Shown: positions 1-6,996 of the stretch, piece after piece | Layout of the letters: each line of letters opens with the position of its first letter | Position numbering within the stretch: the first letter of the stretch is position 1 | Origin: an uncultured Acetatifactor sp. | GTDB lineage: Bacteria; Bacillota; Clostridia; Lachnospirales; Lachnospiraceae | Direction: 5' to 3' | NCBI GenBank assembly: GCA_947630715.1 | Contig: CANRIP010000005.1 | Location: forward strand, 1-64,000 | Length of the DNA: 64,000 bases | Notes under the pieces: model-generated | Databases searched by the model: none | Told to the model about the DNA's origin: nothing | The model's input: only the letters and a program-made list of their open reading frames with translations | Made by a program: the position numbers and the translations under genes

Positions 1-86
1 AGATCAGATCTGACCGTTTGGACGAAGGGTTTTCCCCCAATCGGATCTGCCGGACGGAAGAAAATGGTATTTCTTTGAAAAAACAG

Positions 87-114
87 TTGACGAACGCAGG
101 ATTTATGCTATAAT
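87..114 (+). promoter_or_regulatory. sigma-A promoter of rpsU
   Basis: TTGACG (87-92) and TATAAT (109-114) are separated by 16 bp, with an extended TG motif just before the -10. The leader that follows holds a small hairpin (TCAGTC 158-163 with GACTGA 177-182) directly in front of the GGGAGG ribosome binding site at 184-189. I see nothing I can name in bases 1-86. Confidence 0.85.
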
Positions 115-198
115 GTTTCTTGTGTATGTGCGATTGCAATACATAATATTAACCCAATCAGTCAGTGTGCTTGAGGGACTGAAGGGAGGTCGGGTAGG

Positions 199-375
199 AT
201 GTCAAACGTTATCGTAAAGGAAAACGAGACTCTGGACAGCGCTCTGCGCCGTTTCAAGAGAAGCTGCGCCAAGGCTGGTATTCAGCAGGAAATTCGCAAG
301 CGTGAACACTACGAGAAACCAAGCGTCAGGCGCAAAAAGAAATCTGAGGCAGCCAGAAAGCGCAAATACAACTAA
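199..375 (+). CDS. rpsU: 30S ribosomal protein S21
   Basis: This 58-residue basic protein begins [19 protein letters not shown] and ends in a run of Arg/Lys, the usual size and layout of bacterial S21, a late-assembling small-subunit protein near the anti-Shine-Dalgarno region of 16S rRNA. The start is set by the ATG 9 nt after GGGAGG. It has its own strong promoter and its own terminator, so it looks monocistronic. Identification rests on the characteristic N-terminus and on the Arg/Lys-rich tail. Confidence 0.95.
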   Translation: MSNVIVKENETLDSALRRFKRSCAKAGIQQEIRKREHYEKPSVRRKKKSEAARKRKYN

Positions 376-396
376 TGCAGATGTGGAAATGAGCAG

Positions 397-421
397 ACCC
401 CGGTCATATGACCGGGGTTTT
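397..421 (+). terminator. rho-independent terminator of rpsU
   Basis: A perfect 9-bp stem, ACCCCGGTC (397-405) with GACCGGGGT (410-418), has a 4-nt ATAT loop and is followed by a short T run, 22 bp after the rpsU stop. Confidence 0.85.
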
Positions 422-549
422 CTGGTGCGGCGGCAGACCGGGGAACGGGGAAGGTTCTAAATCTTTTGCTGTTTCATATCATGTAACAAATGACGGCTGC
501 AAAACCCCGGCGGGGAATGCGGCCCGACACAGATCTGGAGTGACAGACC

Positions 550-1710
550 ATGTTTAGGAAAAGAACGTTTACGGTACTGTTGATCACGGTTTCCCTGTGG
601 TTTTGCACGATGCTGCCCGCCAAGGCCGCCGTTGCCGTTTCCTCCCCTTCGGTGATCCTGATCGAAAGCTCTACCGGGCAGGTGATTTATCAACAAAACG
701 CCACGGAGAGAAGGAGCCTTGCCAGCGTCACGAAGGTGATGACGCTGTTACTGACCTTTGAGGCCATCGATTCCGGAAAGGTAAGCCTGTCCGATCAGGT
801 GATCGTCAGCGAGCATGCCAGCTCCATGGGAGGCTCTCAGGTGTACCTGGCGCAGAACGAGACGCAGACTCTGGAAACGATGATCAAGTGCATTACGGTG
901 GCCTCGGGAAACGACGCCAGCGTTGCCGTGGCGGAACATATCGCCGGCAGCGAGGAAGCCTTCGTGGCGATGATGAACCAGAGGGCGGAGGAACTGGGGA
1001 TGACGGAGACGCATTTTGTGGACTGCAGCGGCCTGACCGAGTCCGCGGACCACTACTCCTGCGCCCGGGATATCGCCATTATGTCCAGGGAGCTTACGCT
1101 GCGGCATCCCGATATTTTTCATTACACCACCATATGGATGGAGGATATCACCCATGTGACCCCTCAGGGCACCAGCACCTTTACGCTGAGCAGCACCAAC
1201 AAGCTGCTGAAACAGTATCCCTATGCCACAGGCTTAAAGACCGGTTTTACCTCCCGGGCCATGTATTGCATTTCCGCTACCGCAAGTAAGGACGGCATTG
1301 ACCTGATTGCCGTGGTCATGGGTGCGCCCGACCGGGATACCAGAAATAAGGACGCGCAGACGCTTTTGACCTATGGCTTTAACGTGTGTAATCTGTACAT
1401 AGACGCCAACCAGGAGGAGCTGGCACCGCTCCCGGTGAAAAACGGCGTGGAGCAGGAGGCGCCCCTGGTCTTCTTCGGGGAATTCCGCTATCTGGACGTG
1501 CAGGGGGCGGATCTTTCCTCCGTAGCCAAGGTGCTGGATCTGCCGGAGAGCGTGGAGGCCCCCGTCAAGGAAGGGGCTCAGGCGGGAAAGGCCAGATATT
1601 ATTTAAACGGGGAGGAAATCGGAAGCGTTCCCATCCTGTTTGCGGAAACGGTGGAGAAGGCCAGTTACGCGGATTATCTGAAGAAAATCTGGAAACTTTT
1701 TCTTTTATAG
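550..1710 (+). CDS. dacF: D-alanyl-D-alanine carboxypeptidase (DacF/PBP5 type)
   Basis: This is a serine DD-peptidase (S11 family) that trims the terminal D-Ala from peptidoglycan stem peptides outside the membrane. The 386 residues start with a signal peptide (cleavage likely after AKA, about residue 26). The three active-site motifs follow in order: SVTK (S59, K62), SGN (119-121) and KTG (230-232). After about residue 290 comes a PBP5-like C-terminal domain and then a hydrophobic/basic tail that could act as the membrane anchor. ATG at 550 is preceded by GGAG. In spore formers DacF-type enzymes adjust cortex cross-linking; whether this one is sporulation-specific cannot be told from the sequence. 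A second, more divergent paralogue lies at 5054-6472. Confidence 0.93.
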   Translation: MFRKRTFTVLLITVSLWFCTMLPAKAAVAVSSPSVILIESSTGQVIYQQNATERRSLASVTKVMTLLLTFEAIDSGKVSLSDQVIVSEHASSMGGSQVYLAQNETQTLETMIKCITVASGNDASVAVAEHIAGSEEAFVAMMNQRAEELGMTETHFVDCSGLTESADHYSCARDIAIMSRELTLRHPDIFHYTTIWMEDITHVTPQGTSTFTLSSTNKLLKQYPYATGLKTGFTSRAMYCISATASKDGIDLIAVVMGAPDRDTRNKDAQTLLTYGFNVCNLYIDANQEELAPLPVKNGVEQEAPLVFFGEFRYLDVQGADLSSVAKVLDLPESVEAPVKEGAQAGKARYYLNGEEIGSVPILFAETVEKASYADYLKKIWKLFLL

Positions 1711-1791
1711 GTTCCGGCGTTATGATATACTGAAAAGAAAAGGACCCGCAGGAATTTCCTGCCGGGGCGGACAGACAGCGAAAGGAAGAAC

Positions 1792-2652
1792 ATGGCGGAC
1801 GTTTTGGCGGCGGCGGCGGTCATAGCGGCGCTCATTCTGGTATGGGTGATTCTCTATGACAGCAACCGCTTTGTGGTGCGGCAGCACCGTGTGACGGACA
1901 AAAGGATTATCAAACCGGCGAGAGCGGTGGTGCTTGCGGATCTGCACAACAAGCGCTACGGCCGCGACAACGTCCGGCTGCTGGAGGCGATACGCAGTCA
2001 GCGGCCGGACTTGATTCTGGTGGCGGGGGACATGATCAACGCAAGCCCGGGCAAAAGCCTGCGGCCGGCCCTGCATCTGCTGGAAGAACTGGCGAAGGAC
2101 TATCCGATCTGCTACGGGAACGGCAATCACGAACACCGGCTTTCGCTGTATCCTCAAACCTACGGGAACATGGCCCGGGAGTACGCGGAGGCGCTTGGGA
2201 AAACGGGGATCAGCCCTCTCGTCAATTCCCATGTGGATTTTTCCCAGTATGGGATTAACGTTTACGGCGCCCAGATTGACAAGGAGCTGTACCGCCGTTT
2301 CAGAAATTCCGTCATGCCGGACGGCTATATGACGGAGCTGCTGGGGCAGAAACAGGAGGGAAGATATACCGTGCTGCTGGCTCATCACCCCGATTATTTT
2401 GCGGAATATGCGGGCTGGGGCGCGGATCTGGTGCTGGCCGGACATGTACACGGCGGCGTGGTGCGGGTGCCGTTTTGGGGGAAGGGCGTGGTTTCGCCGT
2501 CCCTGCGGCTGTTTCCCCGCTATGACGGCGGCGTGTTTCAGGAGGGGAACGCGGTTATGATCGTCAGCCGGGGGCTGGGGGCCCATACGATTCCGATCCG
2601 CCTGTTCAATCCCGGGGAGCTGTGGGTAGTGGATTTTGAACCGGAAAGCTGA
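1792..2652 (+). CDS. membrane-anchored metallophosphoesterase
   Basis: The protein is a calcineurin-like phosphoesterase of 286 residues with an N-terminal membrane anchor (about residues 4-21) and the catalytic domain probably outside. Metal-binding motifs are in the family order: DLH (D50, H52), GD (79-80), GNHE (111-114), HH (198-199) and GHVH (217-220). Length and layout resemble the YkuE/YaeI-like group, some members of which hydrolyse UDP-2,3-diacylglucosamine or other phosphoesters. The substrate here is unknown. It follows dacF by about 80 bp; a weak TATACT at 1726-1731 might give it a promoter of its own. Confidence 0.88.
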   Translation: MADVLAAAAVIAALILVWVILYDSNRFVVRQHRVTDKRIIKPARAVVLADLHNKRYGRDNVRLLEAIRSQRPDLILVAGDMINASPGKSLRPALHLLEELAKDYPICYGNGNHEHRLSLYPQTYGNMAREYAEALGKTGISPLVNSHVDFSQYGINVYGAQIDKELYRRFRNSVMPDGYMTELLGQKQEGRYTVLLAHHPDYFAEYAGWGADLVLAGHVHGGVVRVPFWGKGVVSPSLRLFPRYDGGVFQEGNAVMIVSRGLGAHTIPIRLFNPGELWVVDFEPES

Positions 2653-2678
2653 CCCTTCCCTTTTCTTCTTTTCTCCCC

Positions 2679-2823
2679 AGCGGGAAAACGGCATTGCAAA
2701 GCGTGGTCAGGCGGACACAGAGAGATAGACGCCGGCATAGCGCGGTCAGGCAAAGCAGCGGGGAAACGGCATTGCACAGCGGCGGTCAGGCGGGAGCAGC
2801 GGGAAAACGGCATTGCACAGCGG
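2679..2823. repeat. intergenic tandem repeat, about 40-bp unit
   Basis: The unit AGCGGGAAAACGGCATTGCA followed by a GGTCAGGCGG-like tail starts at 2679, 2757 and 2798. A degenerate copy lies at about 2718-2751. Spacing is 39-41 bp. The array fills most of the gap between the phosphoesterase stop and the scpA promoter. I see no gene in it. Confidence 0.75.
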
Positions 2824-2853
2824 AGGCATCCGGGGCAGAATGTATGTTCTTCC

Positions 2854-2882
2854 TTGCAATACCCGGAGAAAAAAGGTAAAAT
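2854..2882 (+). promoter_or_regulatory. probable sigma-A promoter of the scpA-scpB operon
   Basis: TTGCAA (2854-2859) and TAAAAT (2877-2882) are separated by exactly 17 bp. The predicted start is about 60 nt upstream of the scpA ATG and directly follows the repeat array. Confidence 0.7.
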
Positions 2883-2949
2883 ATGTTTTCAGGGCCCACA
2901 GGCCCGGACAGGCCATTCCTTTATCCGGAGTGGACAGGGAGAGGAAATC

Positions 2950-3696
2950 ATGGCGATACCCGTAAAGCTGGAGGTGTTTGAGGGCCCTCTGGATCTTCTG
3001 CTGCATCTGATTGATAAAAATAAGGTAGATATTTACGATATTCCCATTGTGGAGATCACGGCTCAGTATCTGGACTATATCCGCCAGCTTGAGACGGAAG
3101 ACATGAACGTGATGAGTGAATTCCTTGTCATGGCGGCCACGCTCATCGACATCAAGTGCCGGATGCTTCTTCCCCGGGAAGTCACCGAGGAAGGGGAGGA
3201 GGAAGATCCGAGAGCGGAGCTGGTGCAGAAACTGCTGGAATATAAGATGTACAAGTATATGTCTTATGAACTGCGGGATCGTCAGGTGGACGCGGCGAAA
3301 AACCTATACAGACAACAGTCTCTCCCCCAGGAGGTGGCGGCATACAGGCAGCCTGTGGACTATGAGGAACTGATGGGGGATCTGACGCTGGTCAAGCTCC
3401 AGGAGATCTTCCGGTCGGTGATCCGAAAGCAGGAGGATAAGATCGACCCCATTCGCAGCCGGTACGGAACCATCGAAAAAGAAGAAATCGACATGGACGT
3501 GAAGACGCTTTATGTGGAGGCGTATGCCAGAGAGCATAAGCATTTCAGTTTCCGGCGGCTTCTGGAAAAACAGGAAAACAAAATGGAGATCATCGTCACC
3601 TTCCTGATTATTCTGGAGCTGATGAAGACGGGGCAGATTTCCGTCAGTCAGGAGCAGATTTTCGACGATATTATGATTACCTCCCATGTAGCCTGA
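2950..3696 (+). CDS. scpA: segregation and condensation protein A
   Basis: ScpA is the kleisin subunit of the SMC-ScpA-ScpB condensin that organises and separates replicated chromosomes. The 248-residue product begins MAIPVKLEVFEGPLDLLLHL, the family hallmark. It has the N-terminal SMC-neck-binding region, an acidic linker (EEGEEEDPRAE, about residues 80-90) and a C-terminal winged helix (about 190-248). I prefer ATG 2950 to the in-frame ATG 32 codons upstream because GGGAGAGG lies just before it and the family normally starts here. It is co-directional with scpB, with one small membrane-protein gene between them. Confidence 0.95.
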   Translation: MAIPVKLEVFEGPLDLLLHLIDKNKVDIYDIPIVEITAQYLDYIRQLETEDMNVMSEFLVMAATLIDIKCRMLLPREVTEEGEEEDPRAELVQKLLEYKMYKYMSYELRDRQVDAAKNLYRQQSLPQEVAAYRQPVDYEELMGDLTLVKLQEIFRSVIRKQEDKIDPIRSRYGTIEKEEIDMDVKTLYVEAYAREHKHFSFRRLLEKQENKMEIIVTFLIILELMKTGQISVSQEQIFDDIMITSHVA

Positions 3697-3715
3697 AAAA
3701 AGGAGCAAAACACAT

Positions 3716-4291
3716 ATGAACGGCAAAATTCTCCGAGTCCTTTTTCTCCTGCTCATTTTTCTGATCGCCGGGATGTTGCAGGCGGTTTTGGAGAAGAAAA
3801 AGAAAACAGAACGGCGGCGGGCGGCAAAAAAAGGAGCGACCGTTATGAGATTACACGCAGGGGCCGGTTATCTGCTGGCGGCGGTTGGCCTGGTGCTGCT
3901 TGGGGTGGTGGCCTTTTTTGCCATGGTCTGTTACACGACGGATCCTTCCCCCTGGGAGGAAGTGAAGGGAATGGTGCTGGTTTGTCTGGGACTGGCCCTT
4001 TTCATCGCCCTGACGGGCATCTGGCTGTGTTTGTGGCTGTATTACAAAAAGATCATTTTTGACGGGCAGGGAGTGGCTTTGGGCGCATTGTTCCACAGCA
4101 CCCGGAAGATTCCCTGGGAAAGTATGGGACGTATGGAGAAACAGGATCACCTGTGCCAGATTTTCGATAGAGAGGGGCGGATACTGTTTCGGGTGCCCGG
4201 CACAATGAGCGATTACGGGCTCTTTTGTGAAACCGCGGAAAAGATGATTTCCCCGGGAAACGGCCAAGCCGGGCCGAGACGGGAGTGGTGA
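3716..4291 (+). CDS. uncharacterised membrane protein with cytoplasmic PH-like tail
   Basis: I do not recognise a named family. The 191 residues contain three hydrophobic segments (about 7-25, 51-73, 84-110) with a very basic stretch between the first two. The following soluble region (IIFDGQGVALGALF ... IPWESMG) has the look of a bacterial PH-like domain. A second possible start is ATG 3845, which has AAAAGGAG eight bases upstream and would remove the first segment. The last codons (GNGQAGPRREW) are encoded by the first copy of a 50-bp tandem repeat, so the C-terminus has probably been altered by repeat expansion. It sits between scpA and scpB and is probably co-transcribed. Confidence 0.6.
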   Translation: MNGKILRVLFLLLIFLIAGMLQAVLEKKKKTERRRAAKKGATVMRLHAGAGYLLAAVGLVLLGVVAFFAMVCYTTDPSPWEEVKGMVLVCLGLALFIALTGIWLCLWLYYKKIIFDGQGVALGALFHSTRKIPWESMGRMEKQDHLCQIFDREGRILFRVPGTMSDYGLFCETAEKMISPGNGQAGPRREW

Positions 4292-4354
4292 AGGGCCGCG
4301 CCCTGCGAAACGGCCAGGCCGGGCCGAGACGGGAGCGGTGAAGGCCGCGCCCTG
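4255..4354. repeat. 50-bp tandem duplication overlapping a gene end
   Basis: Two nearly identical 50-51 bp copies (4255-4305 and 4305-4354) share the core GGCCGAGACGGGAG. The start of a third copy follows at GCGAAACGG. The first copy encodes the end of the upstream membrane protein and includes its stop codon. The second is non-coding and lies just before scpB. Confidence 0.8.
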
Positions 4355-4378
4355 CGAAACGGAAAGTGAGAGCGGATT

Positions 4379-4948
4379 ATGGAAAGAACCAGAGCGGAGG
4401 CAGTGATAGAAGCCGTCCTGTTCACCATGGGTGAGTCGGTGGAAGTGAGCAGACTGGCGGATGTCATAGAAGAAGATGTCAAGACCACCAACGCCATCCT
4501 GGACGGGATGGCGAAACGGTACCAGGAGGAAGACAGGGGGATTTCCCTGACCAGGTTTGACAACGCGGTGCAGTTGTGCACCAAGGCGGAAATGTACGAA
4601 TATCTGATCAAGATCGCCAAAGCGCCCAGAAAAATGACTCTGACGGACACGGTGCTGGAAACCCTGTCCATTATCGCCTATAAGCAGCCGGTCACAAGGC
4701 TGGAGGTGGAACAGATCCGGGGCGTAAGCTGCGACCACGCCATCAACAAGCTGCTGGAATATGATCTGATTACGGAACTGGGAAGGCTGGACGCGCCGGG
4801 AAGGCCTCTCCTGTTCGGCACAACGGAGCAGTTTTTAAGGAGCTTTGGGGTGGAGAGCCTGGAGGAACTGCCGGAGTTAAACCCGGTGCAGATGGAGGAA
4901 TTCAAGCAGCAGGCGGAGGCGGAAGTAGAGCTTAAGCTGGACATCTGA
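4379..4948 (+). CDS. scpB: segregation and condensation protein B
   Basis: ScpB dimerises and binds ScpA in the bacterial condensin complex. The 189-residue protein has the two winged-helix domains of the family. Typical signatures are EAVLFTMGE (about residues 11-19), LSIIAYKQPVTRLEVEQIRG (about 95-114) and GRPLLFGTTEQFLRSFG in the second domain. The C-terminal tail is acidic. The ribosome binding site before ATG 4379 is weak (GGAAAGTGAG), perhaps because the repeat copies end there. Pairing with scpA is the normal gene order, interrupted here by one small gene. Confidence 0.94.
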   Translation: MERTRAEAVIEAVLFTMGESVEVSRLADVIEEDVKTTNAILDGMAKRYQEEDRGISLTRFDNAVQLCTKAEMYEYLIKIAKAPRKMTLTDTVLETLSIIAYKQPVTRLEVEQIRGVSCDHAINKLLEYDLITELGRLDAPGRPLLFGTTEQFLRSFGVESLEELPELNPVQMEEFKQQAEAEVELKLDI

Positions 4949-5053
4949 TCTCCAAACGGGGGAATTCGGCCCCTCTGGAAAAACGGAAACATAAACGGAA
5001 ACGATACCCTCATATACTGTTGTAAATCCAGATCCTGATGCGGGAGAGAGCGG

Positions 5054-6472
5054 ATGAGAAAACGGATATGGGGTTTTTTTCTGTGCCTTTTGATAGGGTG
5101 CGCCTTCTGCGCCGGTACAGTGGGGGCATGGGACGCGGGAAACGGCGGGGAACAACAGAACACGGCCCAGGACCCGGCTGCGGAGCTATCCCTCTACGCC
5201 GGGGCGGCGGCGCTTTTGGACGCGGATTCCGGCCGGGTCCTCTATGGGAAAAACGCGGATACGCCCATGGCTATGGCAAGCACCACCAAGATTATGACCT
5301 GTATTCTGGTGTTGGAGAACGTTTCCCCGGAGGAGACGCTGACCGTTTCTGCCTACGCCGCCGGAATGCCGCAGGTCAAGCTGAACCTGAAAAAAGGAGA
5401 GGAGTACAGGGTGGGCGATCTGCTGTATTCGCTGATGCTGGAATCCCATAACGATTCGGCGGTGGCGCTGGCGGAGCATGTGGGAAAGAAATTTCTGGAT
5501 CCGGAGTCGGCGCAAAAGCCCGCCTGTGAATGCAGCACACAGGAGAGCCGCATGGCGGTGGCGGCCTTCGCGGCGCTGATGAATGAGAAGGCGGAGGCGC
5601 TGGGGTGCAGGAATACCTGGTTTATCACGCCCAACGGGCTGGACGCTGTGGAGGAAGTGGTGCAGCCGGACGGCAGCCTGCTGGAAAAGGAGCACTGTAC
5701 CACGGCCGCAGAGCTGGCGGCCATCATGGCTTACTGCATCAAAAAATCTCCCCAAAGCGGGGAATTCTTAAACATAACGCAAACCCCGTCTTACAGCTTT
5801 TACGCCAACGGGCGGAACTTTACCTGTGTCAACCACAACGCCTTTTTAAACATGATGGACGGGGCTTTGAGCGGCAAGACCGGTTTCACCAACAAGGCCG
5901 GGTACTGCTATGTGGGTGCGCTGGAAAGCGAGGGAAGGACGTTTGTGGTGGCGCTGCTGGCCTGCGGCTGGCCGAATCATAAGACATATAAATGGAGCGA
6001 TACGGCCAAGCTGATGGAGTATGGGAAACAACACTTTTTTTACCGCAGCTTTACGGAAAAAGGCGTGGCCTTCGACGCCGGACGCTTACAGCCCATTCCC
6101 GTAGAACGGGGCCGGACGGATGTTCTGGGGGCCGTGGCAAGGGTCGGGCTGGAGGTGGCGCAGCAGGCCGGAAAGGAAGACGGATCGAACGGCGGATCGG
6201 ACGGCGGGGAGAAAAACGCCGCCTGTACGGAGGGGCTTTTGCTGCGGGAGGATGAGCAGATCCAGGTGACCTGTACCGTGCAGGAGGCGCTGACGGCGCC
6301 GGTGCCGAAAGGGCAGACGGTGGGAAGGATCGAGTACAGTGTGAACGGAGTGGTCTACCGCAGCGAACCCATCGTGACCTCGGAGGCGGTGGAAGAAATC
6401 GATTTATTCTGGTGTCTGGAACAGGTGTTCCACAGGTTTTTGATCAGGGAAGGACAGCAAAACGGAGCATAA
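5054..6472 (+). CDS. D-alanyl-D-alanine carboxypeptidase, second paralogue
   Basis: This 472-residue S11-family DD-peptidase has a signal peptide (residues 1 to about 25), STTK (S76, K79), SHN (131-133, replacing the usual SGN) and KTG (275-277). About 30 residues are inserted between SHN and KTG compared with the dacF product (a Cys-containing EKPACECSTQ-like segment near 155-165). A Gly/Ser/Asp-rich insertion lies within the C-terminal domain (about 378-391). The C-terminus ends in a hydrophobic/amphipathic segment that could sit on the membrane. It should trim D-Ala from stem peptides; whether it serves growth or sporulation is unknown. A strong symmetrical hairpin overlaps its stop codon. 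Confidence 0.9.
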   Translation: MRKRIWGFFLCLLIGCAFCAGTVGAWDAGNGGEQQNTAQDPAAELSLYAGAAALLDADSGRVLYGKNADTPMAMASTTKIMTCILVLENVSPEETLTVSAYAAGMPQVKLNLKKGEEYRVGDLLYSLMLESHNDSAVALAEHVGKKFLDPESAQKPACECSTQESRMAVAAFAALMNEKAEALGCRNTWFITPNGLDAVEEVVQPDGSLLEKEHCTTAAELAAIMAYCIKKSPQSGEFLNITQTPSYSFYANGRNFTCVNHNAFLNMMDGALSGKTGFTNKAGYCYVGALESEGRTFVVALLACGWPNHKTYKWSDTAKLMEYGKQHFFYRSFTEKGVAFDAGRLQPIPVERGRTDVLGAVARVGLEVAQQAGKEDGSNGGSDGGEKNAACTEGLLLREDEQIQVTCTVQEALTAPVPKGQTVGRIEYSVNGVVYRSEPIVTSEAVEEIDLFWCLEQVFHRFLIREGQQNGA

Positions 6473-6494
6473 GCGTTGGCGAATGCTCCGTTTT
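6459..6494. terminator. bidirectional rho-independent terminator
   Basis: A 12-bp perfect stem, AAAACGGAGCAT (6459-6470) with ATGCTCCGTTTT (6483-6494), has a 12-nt loop. The T run on one side and A run on the other let it serve both the carboxypeptidase gene and the convergent minus-strand gene. The upstream stop codon lies inside the stem. Confidence 0.85.
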
Positions 6495-6500
6495 GTGGAT

Positions 6501-6719
6501 TCAGAAGGTATACTCTCTGGAAAGGTAGTGGAAGGTGTTAAGCTGCCTGTCGGCGTTATAGGTAACCACATAACACTCGTTTAGGCTTTCACCGCCGGCC
6601 GCCTGATCCAGCAGGTGACGGAAAGACTCGTTTCGGGAGCCGGAGCGGTCCTGGCCGGAGCGTCCCCTTTCCCGTTTTGTCTTTGCCGTCGGAGAAACCA
6701 TCTGAACCGGATACACCAT
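6501..6719 (-). CDS. small conserved-looking protein, start uncertain
   Basis: I do not recognise a function. The ORF from ATG 6719 encodes 72 residues, ending SREYTF, with a basic low-complexity middle (TAKTKRERGRSGQDRSG) and a compact end (ECYVVTYNADRQLNTFHYL). It is convergent with the carboxypeptidase and shares its terminator. In-frame protein-like sequence continues upstream of ATG 6719 (IRIQGGIHAANGFQSSF) without a stop. No ATG, GTG or TTG occurs there in frame. ATA at 6768-6770 has AAAGGA about 10 nt upstream, while ATG 6719 has no ribosome binding site. Either the start codon is unusual or the 5' end is damaged. Confidence 0.5.
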   Translation of the reverse strand: MVYPVQMVSPTAKTKRERGRSGQDRSGSRNESFRHLLDQAAGGESLNECYVVTYNADRQLNTFHYLSREYTF

Positions 6720-6877
6720 GAAACTGCTCTGAAATCCGTTTGCTGCGTGAATCCCTCCTTGGATGCGTATTTCAATAGTGTCCTTTGGTTCTTCATCTTT
6801 TATATCGGCAGAACCGGGGGAAAAATGAACCCGTCCAGCGCCTCATAAAAAAATTGGCAAAAATTGAAATTCGGCCT

Positions 6878-6905
6878 TTGCGAGTTGTACTTTTCGTGTT
6901 ATACT
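6878..6905 (+). promoter_or_regulatory. promoter of the decarboxylase operon
   Basis: TTGCGA (6878-6883) and TATACT (6900-6905) are 16 bp apart with an extended TGT before the -10. Predicted transcription starts about 85 nt upstream of the first ATG. Confidence 0.75.
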
Positions 6906-6914
6906 AGTAACGAT

Positions 6915-6960
6915 ATTAACCATGGGAGTATGTGCCGTTATGCTTTACTCCCCTGTTAAT
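6915..6960 (+). promoter_or_regulatory. long stem-loop in the decarboxylase operon leader
   Basis: Two nested arms pair across the leader: ATTAAC (6915-6920) with GTTAAT (6955-6960), and GGGAGTA (6924-6930) with TACTCCC (6946-6952). They are separated by a small 3/2 internal loop. The hairpin begins almost at the predicted +1 and ends about 20 nt before the GGAGG of the first gene. It could stabilise the mRNA or act in control; no known riboswitch class is recognised. Confidence 0.6.
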
Positions 6961-6996
6961 CTGCCTTTATCTAATAATAAACGGAGGATTGAGAGC

